Positions 6,336 through 12,557 of a stretch of 12,557 nucleotides of DNA are shown piece by piece (position 1 is the stretch's first letter; each line of letters starts with the position of its first letter). The notes beneath the pieces were generated by a model, which made no database searches, was not told the origin of the DNA, and saw only the letters and a list, made by a program, of their open reading frames with translations. The translations under genes and the position numbers were made by a program. The DNA comes from Burkholderiaceae bacterium (GTDB lineage Bacteria; Pseudomonadota; Gammaproteobacteria; Burkholderiales; Burkholderiaceae): the NCBI GenBank assembly GCA_947457745.1, contig CANGWT010000041.1, forward strand, positions 1 to 12,557, in the 5' to 3' direction.

Positions 6336-7102
6336 GTAATGTAAATAATTTATCTTCTAGTCACGTAATGAGCTGGTTCAAATTCTCGAGTCCGAGCGCA
6401 TTTTATCCACTAGCTGGAAAGATGATTCCTTGGTTCTGGGCGCTCACCATTATTTTTGGAGCTGCTGGCTTGTGGGTGAGTTTCTTTGTGGCGCCAGTAG
6501 ATGCAGTGCAAGGTCAGGGTTACCGCATTATTTTTGTTCATGTACCCGTCTCTTGGATGTCGATGTTCATTTATATAGTGATGGCTATATGGGCGGGATT
6601 AGGCCTGATATTCAATACTCGCCTATCGGCCATGATGGCTCAGGCCCTGGCCCCGATCGGTGCCTGGATGGCTTTCTTATCCTTGTGGACTGGTGCATTT
6701 TGGGGCAAGCCTATGTGGGGTGCTTGGTGGGTATGGGACGCACGCTTAACTTCGGAATTAATCCTACTTTTTTTGTATCTCGGTTTTATCGCCCTGCAGG
6801 CCTCTATTGATAATGTACGCCGTGCCGATAAAGCGGGTGCGATCTTGGCCTTGGTAGGCGTTGTGAATGTACCTATTATTTATTTTTCAGTGAAATGGTG
6901 GAATACCTTGCATCAAGGCGCTTCTGTTTCGCTAAGCAAGGCACCAGCAATGGCCCAAACCATGCTTTGGGGGATGTTGTTGATGGCCCTATGCTTATGG
7001 ATGTACTCAATTGCAGTAGGGTTAATGCGGGTGCGCGCCATCATTTTGGAGCGTGAGGCTCATACTGATTGGGTTAGGCAATTAAATGAGGTGAAGCGTT
7101 AA
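6332..7102 (+). CDS. ccmC: Heme-handling protein CcmC (WWD family)
   Basis: A 256-residue, six-helix inner-membrane protein of the heme-handling family. It presents periplasmic heme to CcmE and is needed for the covalent attachment of heme to it. The tryptophan-rich WWD motif WGAWWVWDARLT is at 129-140. The axial histidines expected on both sides are His70 (in FVHVPVSW) and His194 (in WWNTLHQG), corresponding to the E. coli pair His60 and His184. The N terminus has about 25 extra polar residues before the first helix compared with the E. coli protein. It starts in an ATGA overlap with ccmB and ends in a TAATG overlap with ccmD. Confidence 0.97.
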   Translation: MSNVNNLSSSHVMSWFKFSSPSAFYPLAGKMIPWFWALTIIFGAAGLWVSFFVAPVDAVQGQGYRIIFVHVPVSWMSMFIYIVMAIWAGLGLIFNTRLSAMMAQALAPIGAWMAFLSLWTGAFWGKPMWGAWWVWDARLTSELILLFLYLGFIALQASIDNVRRADKAGAILALVGVVNVPIIYFSVKWWNTLHQGASVSLSKAPAMAQTMLWGMLLMALCLWMYSIAVGLMRVRAIILEREAHTDWVRQLNEVKR

Positions 7103-7290
7103 TGTGGAATAGTTCGGCTGAATTCTTTGCCATGGGTGGTTACGCCCTATATGTATGGTGCAGCTTTGCTGCCTGCGCCTTGGTGTTCTTATTAGAGCCC
7201 CTGGCTGTTCTGGCGCGCCATCAGACAATCATACGCAGACTGCAGCGTGAAGTTTTAGCTGAGCAGTTTGATCAAAAAGGTGGCAAGTGA
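7102..7290 (+). CDS. ccmD: Heme exporter small subunit CcmD
   Basis: A 62-residue single-pass membrane protein. One helix at about 13-31 (GGYALYVWCSFAACALVFLL) is preceded by a short periplasmic start and followed by a basic, helical cytoplasmic tail, the normal layout of CcmD. CcmD holds CcmC and CcmE together and is needed for release of holo-CcmE. It is poorly conserved in sequence, so the call rests on size, topology, the Tyr near the helix start and its position between ccmC and ccmE. The start codon shares its A with the ccmC stop (TAATG), and the stop overlaps the ccmE start (GTGA). Confidence 0.93.
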   Translation: MWNSSAEFFAMGGYALYVWCSFAACALVFLLEPLAVLARHQTIIRRLQREVLAEQFDQKGGK

Positions 7291-7718
7291 AACCAAGACA
7301 TAGGCGAGCTGCCATTATTGTTGGCGCACTGATTGCCATTAGCATCGCAGCAGTATTAATTCTGAATGCCCTCAACAGCAATATTGCTCTGTATGTCACA
7401 CCGAGTGAGGTAGCTGCTGGTAAGTCACCGGCTGGTCAAGTCTTCCGCATTGGTGGCATGGTCAAGGATGGATCGGTTAAGCGAGATGGTTTAACGGTGA
7501 ACTTTGTGATTACCGATATGGTGAAAGATATTCCGGTGGCATACACTGGCATTCTTCCCGATTTATTTAAAGAGGGTAAGGGCGCCGTGATTCAAGGTCG
7601 CCTTGATCCAAGTGGGCAATTTGTTGCGAGTGAAGTATTGGCTAAGCATGATGAGAACTATATGCCTCCAGAGGCAAAGCATGCTTTAGAGCAGGCTCAA
7701 AAAAATGGAAATAAATAA
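7287..7718 (+). CDS. ccmE: Periplasmic heme chaperone CcmE
   Basis: A 143-residue heme chaperone anchored by one N-terminal helix (about 8-29) with a periplasmic OB-fold domain. It binds heme covalently and hands it to CcmF. The heme-attachment motif LAKHDENYMPPE is intact, with His121 as the covalent ligand and Tyr125 as the axial ligand (His130 and Tyr134 in E. coli). The upstream pattern GQVFRIGGMVKDGSVKRDG is also typical. The start is GTG in a four-base overlap with ccmD, and AAAAGGTGG just before it, inside ccmD, is a good ribosome binding site, which supports this unusual start codon. The stop shares its last base with the ccmF ATG. Confidence 0.97.
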   Translation: MKPRHRRAAIIVGALIAISIAAVLILNALNSNIALYVTPSEVAAGKSPAGQVFRIGGMVKDGSVKRDGLTVNFVITDMVKDIPVAYTGILPDLFKEGKGAVIQGRLDPSGQFVASEVLAKHDENYMPPEAKHALEQAQKNGNK

Positions 7719-9637
7719 TGATTCCTGAATTTGGGCATTACGCACTAATACTGGCCTTATGTATCGCCATCATTCAAGGGACACTTCCATTGGTCGGCGC
7801 ACATCAAAGTCGCCGTGAATGGATTTTGTTAGCAAGACCAGCTGCACAAACTGTTTTTCTATTGCTCGGTATTGCATTTGTGATTTTGGCCTGGAGCTTT
7901 TACTCCAATGATTTTTCTGTTCTTTATGTAGCAGAGCATTCAAATTCACAAATGCCCGTCATTTATCGCTTGGGTGCCGTATGGGGCGGTCATGAAGGCT
8001 CTCTATTACTCTGGGTTTTCTTGCTATCGACCTGGACATTTTTAGTGGCTCAGCTATCGAAGGCGCTAGATGAATTTATGGTGGCGCGTGTGATTGGCGT
8101 ATTGGGTTTGGTGACTACCGGTCTGCTATTGTTCGTGATCGCCACCTCCAATCCTTTTGAGAGGCTATTACCAGCCGCTCAGGATGGAAGATCCCTCAAT
8201 CCACTCCTGCAAGATCCAGGCTTAGTGTTTCATCCGCCAATGTTGTATATGGGATATGTTGGTTTCTCAGTAGCTTTTGCATTCGCGATTGCATCTTTGT
8301 TATCCGGGCGTTTAGATGCTGCTTGGGCGCGCTGGTCGCGTCCATGGACAACGGCTGCTTGGGTATTTCTCACTCTAGGTATTGCATTGGGTTCTTGGTG
8401 GGCTTATTACGAACTCGGTTGGGGTGGTTGGTGGTTCTGGGATCCTGTGGAGAATGCATCATTCATCCCTTGGCTGGTGGGTACCGCCTTACTCCATTCG
8501 CTTGCGGTTACCGAGAAGCGCGGCGGCTTTAAGAGTTGGACGGTGTTGTTAGCAATTACTGCTTTCTCACTTTCGCTTTTAGGAACCTTCTTAGTTCGAT
8601 CTGGAGTGCTCACTTCAGTACATGCATTTGCAACTGATCCTACACGCGGTGTCTTTATTTTGATTTTCTTGGTACTGGTGGTGGGCTCTTCCTTAACGCT
8701 TTACGCTTGGCGCGCTCCCAAAAGTACCCTTGGCGGTAAGTTCAGCTTAACATCGCGTGAAACCTTTATCTTGCTTGGTAACGTTTTCTTAGTAGTGTCT
8801 GCTGCATCAGTACTCTTGGGCACTCTCTACCCTTTATTAATAGATGCTCTGCATCTAGGAAAGATCTCGGTAGGGCCCCCATATTTCAATAGCGTCTTTG
8901 TGCCCATCATGATTCCTTTATTAGTACTGATGGGAATTGGGCCTTGGACAAGCTGGAAGAACTCCAATCTCTTAGATGTGATTAAGCGCTTATGGATTGC
9001 AGCCTTAGCGGCAGTGATTGCAGCGGCTTTAATTCCGTTTGCTATGGGCGAATTTACTTGGCTCAGTAGCCTTGGTTTCTTATTGGCTTTCTGGGTGATT
9101 ACTTCCGGGGTGCTACAAATTATTCGCCAAGCAAAAGCAGGCAAGCCAACGCGTTCATTTATTGGTATGCAGGTAGCCCATTTAGGGATCGCAGTCTTTA
9201 CGATTGGCGTCACTATGGTGGGTAGCTATCAAGAGGAAAAAGATGTGCGTATGCTTGCCGGTGAAAGTGTGAGTGTCGGCGGCTATGACATTCAACTTCA
9301 GGGTGTTGGAGCAGTTCCTGGTCCGAACTATAAAGCGATGCAAGGTACTTTCTTATTGAGCCGTAATGGGAAACTAGAAGCTACGATGTATCCAGAAAAG
9401 CGCAGTTATTTTTCATCATCGATGCCTATGACCGAGGCGGCGATTGATGCCAGTCTTACTAGAGATATCTACGTTTCATTGGGTGAAGAGTTGGACGACA
9501 AGGCATGGGCAGTCCGGGTTTACTACAAGCCTTTTGTTGATTGGATTTGGGGTGGTTGTGTATTGATGGCTCTAGGTGGTTTGCTGGCGATGTCCGATAA
9601 ACGCTATCGCATGAAGTTGAAAAAGGCAGCAGCATGA
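7718..9637 (+). CDS. ccmF: Cytochrome c heme lyase CcmF
   Basis: A 639-residue polytopic membrane protein, the heme ligase core that takes heme from CcmE and joins it to apocytochrome c with CcmH and CcmI. The WWD motif WGGWWFWDPVENASF lies at 235-249. The four histidines known as heme ligands in E. coli CcmF (173, 261, 303, 491) have clear counterparts: His172 (FHPP), His260 (LLHS), His302 (SVHAF) and His488 (QVAHLG). The pattern VWGGHEGSLLLW (88-99) is also present. A large periplasmic domain is seen near 500-610, and a last helix precedes the basic C terminus. Length fits the family. It is joined to ccmE by TAATG and to ccmG by ATGA. No truncation or frameshift is visible. Confidence 0.98.
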   Translation: MIPEFGHYALILALCIAIIQGTLPLVGAHQSRREWILLARPAAQTVFLLLGIAFVILAWSFYSNDFSVLYVAEHSNSQMPVIYRLGAVWGGHEGSLLLWVFLLSTWTFLVAQLSKALDEFMVARVIGVLGLVTTGLLLFVIATSNPFERLLPAAQDGRSLNPLLQDPGLVFHPPMLYMGYVGFSVAFAFAIASLLSGRLDAAWARWSRPWTTAAWVFLTLGIALGSWWAYYELGWGGWWFWDPVENASFIPWLVGTALLHSLAVTEKRGGFKSWTVLLAITAFSLSLLGTFLVRSGVLTSVHAFATDPTRGVFILIFLVLVVGSSLTLYAWRAPKSTLGGKFSLTSRETFILLGNVFLVVSAASVLLGTLYPLLIDALHLGKISVGPPYFNSVFVPIMIPLLVLMGIGPWTSWKNSNLLDVIKRLWIAALAAVIAAALIPFAMGEFTWLSSLGFLLAFWVITSGVLQIIRQAKAGKPTRSFIGMQVAHLGIAVFTIGVTMVGSYQEEKDVRMLAGESVSVGGYDIQLQGVGAVPGPNYKAMQGTFLLSRNGKLEATMYPEKRSYFSSSMPMTEAAIDASLTRDIYVSLGEELDDKAWAVRVYYKPFVDWIWGGCVLMALGGLLAMSDKRYRMKLKKAAA

Positions 9638-10158
9638 AAGCCAAGTTTTTAATTCCACTGATTTTGTTTGTCATCTTGGTTGGATTTTTAGCGGTAGGCT
9701 TAAATCGTGACCCACAGGAAATACCTTCGCCACTGATTGGTAAGCAAGCGCCTGCCTTTGAATTGCCTCAGCTGGCAGACCCTCAAAAAACCTTTTCGCC
9801 AGAGAATATGAAAGGCAAGCCGTGGATTTTGAATGTCTGGGCCTCTTGGTGCGTTGCTTGCCGTGAAGAGCACCCCGTTCTTGTTGAGCTGGATAAATTA
9901 CAAGTAGCACCAATTATTGGATTGGATTACAAAGATAAGCGTGACGATGCGATGGCCATGCTAACTCGTCAAGGCAACCCCTACCTTTTATCGGCTTTTG
10001 ATGCCAATGGCCGAGTGGGTATTGATTATGGTGTCTATGGCGTTCCAGAGACCTATGTGATTGACAAGGCTGGCGTCATTCGGTTTAAACATATTGGACC
10101 GATCACGATGGAATTACTTCGTAAGAAGATCGTTCCTTTGTTAGATGAGCTCAAATAA
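9634..10158 (+). CDS. ccmG: Thiol:disulfide interchange protein CcmG (DsbE)
   Basis: A 174-residue membrane-anchored thioredoxin-like protein that keeps apocytochrome or CcmH cysteines reduced. One N-terminal helix (about 5-23) anchors it and the thioredoxin domain faces the periplasm. The active site WCVAC has Cys73 and Cys76, followed by CREEHPVL. The cis-proline loop YGVPETYVID (Pro138) with its adjacent Glu matches the CcmG branch and separates it from general thioredoxins. Length is typical. The start overlaps the ccmF stop by four bases and the stop shares a base with the ccmH ATG (TAATG). Confidence 0.96.
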   Translation: MKAKFLIPLILFVILVGFLAVGLNRDPQEIPSPLIGKQAPAFELPQLADPQKTFSPENMKGKPWILNVWASWCVACREEHPVLVELDKLQVAPIIGLDYKDKRDDAMAMLTRQGNPYLLSAFDANGRVGIDYGVYGVPETYVIDKAGVIRFKHIGPITMELLRKKIVPLLDELK

Positions 10159-10655
10159 TGTCGAGAAAGACGCTTCAATCCCTCTTGTTCACTTTTGTCC
10201 TACTGTCTTCTATCGGTGCGTCTGCTAAAGATGCAGTACCTTTGGCTGATGATCCAGTCACAGAGCAGCGTCTTATTGTGATTTCGGAAGAAATGCGTTG
10301 CTTAGTTTGTCAGAATGAATCCCTTGCAGGCTCACGCTCTGATTTGGCAAATGACTTGCGCCGAGAAATTCGTATCCTGATTAATGAGGGTAAGACTGAC
10401 GAGCAAATTCGGAATTTTATGGTGGAGCGTTATGGCGACTTCGTTTTATATCGTCCACCTATGAAACCGATCACTTGGCTCCTATGGATAGGCCCTTTTA
10501 TTATTTTGCTCGCAGGAATTATTGGCTTAATGGTTTATCTGCGTCGCAGAAATCAGGCTGTGCCCAGTACCACGCTATCTGAAGCAGATAATCGTCGAAT
10601 TGATGCACTACTTCAGGATGCTAAGTCCAGTTCAATAGAAAATACACATGACTAG
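10158..10655 (+). CDS. ccmH: Cytochrome c biogenesis protein CcmH (thiol-oxidoreductase subunit)
   Basis: A 165-residue protein equal to the N-terminal half of E. coli CcmH; the TPR half is the separate ccmI gene here. It has a signal peptide (1-23, ending GASA), a three-helix domain with the redox motif MRCLVCQNESL (Cys48 and Cys51), and a C-terminal membrane helix (about 105-127, from WLLWIGPF) followed by a basic stretch. It is thought to act on the CxxCH cysteines of apocytochrome c together with CcmG and to be part of the CcmFHI ligase. Its end overlaps ccmI by 8 bases. Confidence 0.96.
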   Translation: MSRKTLQSLLFTFVLLSSIGASAKDAVPLADDPVTEQRLIVISEEMRCLVCQNESLAGSRSDLANDLRREIRILINEGKTDEQIRNFMVERYGDFVLYRPPMKPITWLLWIGPFIILLAGIIGLMVYLRRRNQAVPSTTLSEADNRRIDALLQDAKSSSIENTHD

Positions 10656-11838
10656 TTTTGTAATATCTGCCCTCCTGTTGTTGGTCCTAGTCTTGGTGCT
10701 GCTGTTGCGCCCATTATTTTTTCCTGCAAAAGAATCTGCGACCTCGCGTCGTCAGATGAATGCAGCTATCTATCGGGAAGAACTTGATAAGCTCGAGGCT
10801 GATCGTTTGGCGGGTGCTGTAGATAGCCATAGCTATGAGCAGACTCATGCAGAAATGCGTCAGCGGCTTTTTCAGGATACAGATGAAGCGGATGATCACG
10901 CGGTACTGGGCTCACCTCAGAAAACCATCATTGGGATTTGTTTTTTTGTAGCAATACTTTCAGCGGGTTTCTATTTCTACCTAGGTGATGCCGCCCAGAT
11001 TGCCCAGAAGGGTACTGAGAAACCGATGACTCAAGAGTCAATTGAAAAGATGGTTGAAGAGTTTGCCGTCAAGATGGATAAGGAGCCTGATAATCTCAAG
11101 GGTTGGGCTATGCTAGCCCGCTCCTATCGAATTTTGGGTCGCAATACTGAGGCTGCAAATGCCTATGCTCGTGCAGGCTCTTTTGTTGATTCGGATCCAC
11201 AATTATTGGCTGACTATGCCGATGTATTAGCGGCTAATGCGAATGGTAATTTTGCTGGGAAGCCACAGCAACTCATTAATAAGGCATTAACCCAAGATCC
11301 AAATAATTTGCTAGCTCTTTGGCTGTCTGGTACTGCTGCTTTTAATGCGCAGAACTATAAAGCTGCAGTGCAGACCTGGGAGAAGTTGGCTAAGCAATTG
11401 CCCGCCGAGTCCGATGAGGCGCGTGCGATCACAGCTTCTATTGCGGAGGCCCGTAGTAAGGGTGGCCTTGCGCCAGCTAATACGCCAGCAATTAGTAAGC
11501 AAGGCGTAAGCGGACAAGTAGAGATTGCGCCAGAACTGAAGTCTAAAATTAAAGCAGGCGATGTTTTGATGGTGATTGCCCGTAAGCCAGGTGAGCGTAT
11601 GCCAGTAGCTGTTCTCAAAACTTCGGTTACTGCATTCCCAATCAACTTTGTTTTAAATGATGCTTTGGCAATGAGTCCTAATGCATTGATTTCTCAAATA
11701 CCTGAAGTGTCGGTTGAGGTACGTATTTCAAAAACAGGAATGGCAATGCCAGAACCTGGTGACCTGATATCTGCACCGCAAACGATCAAGGTTGGCACGA
11801 CCAATGCTCGCCTCGTCATTGGGCAGATTAGGCCTTAA
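10648..11838 (+). CDS. ccmI: Apocytochrome c chaperone CcmI (TPR protein)
   Basis: A 396-residue protein that holds the C-terminal helix of apocytochrome c and brings it to CcmFH. The first membrane helix is at 3-20, followed by a charged coiled-coil loop (about 35-80, with IYREELDKLEADRLAG) on the cytoplasmic side, a second helix at 92-112, TPR repeats in the periplasm (about 140-260, including GWAMLARSYRILGR and ALWLSGTAAFNAQNYKAA), and a C-terminal beta-rich domain (287-396, starting VSGQVEIAPELK). This is the full-length betaproteobacterial form. The ATG lies inside ccmH, 8 bases of overlap, and it closes the operon. No U-tract terminator follows. Confidence 0.95.
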   Translation: MTSFVISALLLLVLVLVLLLRPLFFPAKESATSRRQMNAAIYREELDKLEADRLAGAVDSHSYEQTHAEMRQRLFQDTDEADDHAVLGSPQKTIIGICFFVAILSAGFYFYLGDAAQIAQKGTEKPMTQESIEKMVEEFAVKMDKEPDNLKGWAMLARSYRILGRNTEAANAYARAGSFVDSDPQLLADYADVLAANANGNFAGKPQQLINKALTQDPNNLLALWLSGTAAFNAQNYKAAVQTWEKLAKQLPAESDEARAITASIAEARSKGGLAPANTPAISKQGVSGQVEIAPELKSKIKAGDVLMVIARKPGERMPVAVLKTSVTAFPINFVLNDALAMSPNALISQIPEVSVEVRISKTGMAMPEPGDLISAPQTIKVGTTNARLVIGQIRP

Positions 11839-11950
11839 TTAGCCCCGACCAACAAATGGCATATTGCTTGCCATGATGGTCATCGACAGAATATTGCTCT
11901 CTAAAGGTAGTTGAGCCATCTGGCTGCAAAATGCCGGCAGCTGAATTCAT
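11828..11950 (-). CDS. Possible small minus-strand ORF (40 codons) overlapping the 3' end of ccmI
   Basis: Reading the minus strand from ATG (11950-11948) to a TAA (11830-11828) gives 40 residues with a mixed, protein-like composition, including DGSTTFREQYSVDD and QYAICWSG. AGGG lies 5 bases before the ATG. It overlaps the last 11 bases of ccmI and is convergent with it, and it fills over half of the spacer. I do not recognise it. It could be a real small protein, the tail of a decayed gene (an in-frame TAA stands 18 bases before the ATG) or chance. There is no other support for it. Confidence 0.3.
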   Translation of the reverse strand: MNSAAGILQPDGSTTFREQYSVDDHHGKQYAICWSGLIKA

Positions 11951-12064
11951 TATTGCCCTAATGGTTCTTTACCCCCCCATCTCATCCCGAAATAATTCGA
12001 ATCTATTCATTCCGCTCTGAATGCTTGGGCTCGGGGCATAATGGCAAAAACAAAAAGAATTCTT

Positions 12065-12557
12065 ATGAACTTCATACGTAAAAATATCTATAACCCAATT
12101 GCAGTGGGTGCTACCTTCTTCGTTCTGGTTGCCTTACTTTTTTCCACGTTATGGGTACTGGTGCCACCACCACCTCGTTCTATTGAATTAGCAACAGGTT
12201 TTCCTACGGGCTTGTACCAAAAATTCGGTGAAAGACTCCAGAGTGAACTTGCTGAGCAAGGCGTATCTATGAAATTACGTACGACCGGCGGAACAGGTGA
12301 CAACTTAGCTTTACTGAGTGACCAGAACTCCGGTGTAGATTTTGCAATGGTGCAGGGTGGCGTGGCTGACCTATCAAAATATCCTGGCTTGGTTTCTATT
12401 GCGGGCGTGTTTTATGAGCCGGTATGGGATTGGTACAGAGAGTCTAGTTTCAAAAATGAAGGTGGACGTTTAAGCTTATTGAGCCAATTAAAAGGCAAGC
12501 GCGTCTCGATTGGTAATGATGGTCGTGGTACCTTAACTTTGACCTCTCAACTGCTTA
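12065..12557 (+). CDS. TAXI-family TRAP transporter solute-binding protein, 5' part
   Basis: The first 164 residues of a solute-binding protein of the TAXI type, which usually works with a fused TRAP membrane protein to import small organic acids; the 3' end is outside the window. A hydrophobic helix at about 12-33 is followed by VPPPPR and then the family pattern ATGFPTGLYQKFG (43-55), TTGGTGDNLALL, VDFAMVQGG and LKGKRVSIGNDGRGT. The hydrophobic segment has no obvious cleavage site and is followed by prolines, so the protein may stay anchored in the membrane. An in-frame ATG at 12041 would add 8 residues (MAKTKRIL); neither start has a strong ribosome binding site. A CATAAT at 12037-12042 might be a -10 box, which would rule out the earlier start, but no -35 is seen. 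The gene lies 226 bases after ccmI. Confidence 0.85.
   Translation, partial: MNFIRKNIYNPIAVGATFFVLVALLFSTLWVLVPPPPRSIELATGFPTGLYQKFGERLQSELAEQGVSMKLRTTGGTGDNLALLSDQNSGVDFAMVQGGVADLSKYPGLVSIAGVFYEPVWDWYRESSFKNEGGRLSLLSQLKGKRVSIGNDGRGTLTLTSQLL

Noticed and set aside
6430..6810. Plus-strand ORF of 126 codons in another frame inside ccmC
   Set aside because: ccmC is complete with its WWD motif and histidines in the main frame; this one is a by-product of its composition.
8827..9213. Minus-strand ORF of 128 codons inside ccmF
   Set aside because: Entirely opposite the conserved ccmF membrane region; the translation is low in recognisable pattern.
11856..11874. Inverted repeat ATGGCA / TGCCAT just after ccmI, possible operon terminator
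   Set aside because: Six pairs of moderate stability and no T run on either side, so no intrinsic terminator can be claimed.
1..12557. Search for tRNA or rRNA genes, CRISPR arrays, insertion sequences, toxin-antitoxin or phage defence genes
   Set aside because: None seen by eye: no regularly spaced repeats, no transposase motifs or terminal inverted repeats, and nearly all sequence is used by ordinary metabolic genes on one strand.

Overview
The window looks like a stretch of chromosome from a betaproteobacterium of the order Burkholderiales; the moderate AT bias and gene set fit a Polynucleobacter-like freshwater bacterium best. This is a judgement from memory of protein families (a BUG/TctC-type binding protein, a ccmABCDEFGHI operon with separate ccmH and ccmI, an FeS-type photolyase), not from a search. 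All genes are on the + strand except one weak 40-codon candidate. No gap without a gene exceeds about 230 bases.

Bases 1-1070: the 3' end of an iron-sulfur bacterial cryptochrome/(6-4) photolyase gene, cut by the window edge, then a DUF2452 gene. Bases 1099-2123: a zinc-independent quinone oxidoreductase gene ending in a clear intrinsic terminator. Bases 2255-3112: an exported metallo-beta-lactamase-fold hydrolase (UPF0173-like). Bases 3144-4869: two solute-binding-type genes one base apart, a family 3 binding protein with no signal peptide and a secreted BUG/TctC protein, followed by a GC-rich hairpin without a U tract.

Bases 5026-11838: a complete System I cytochrome c maturation operon, ccmA-B-C-D-E-F-G-H-I. 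Every one of the eight junctions overlaps (ATGA, GTGA, TAATG or 8 bp), so the unit is probably translated as a coupled series. CcmAB is the ABC motor that releases holo-CcmE. CcmC with CcmD loads heme on His121 of CcmE. CcmG and CcmH handle apocytochrome thiols, CcmI is the apocytochrome chaperone, and CcmF is the heme ligase. Motifs and heme-ligand residues are intact in all of them. A promoter candidate (TTGACA, 17 bp, GACAAT) upstream of ccmA overlaps an 11-bp sequence that is repeated exactly 41 bp downstream.

Bases 11839-12557: a short spacer carrying a possible small minus-strand ORF convergent with ccmI, then the 5' part of a TAXI-family TRAP solute-binding gene that runs off the end.

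Most of the window is ordinary, well-preserved core metabolism. I did not find a convincing new multi-gene system. The items most worth a second look are the repeat/promoter arrangement before ccmA, the signal-less binding protein coupled to a BUG protein, and the small antisense ORF at the end of ccmI.
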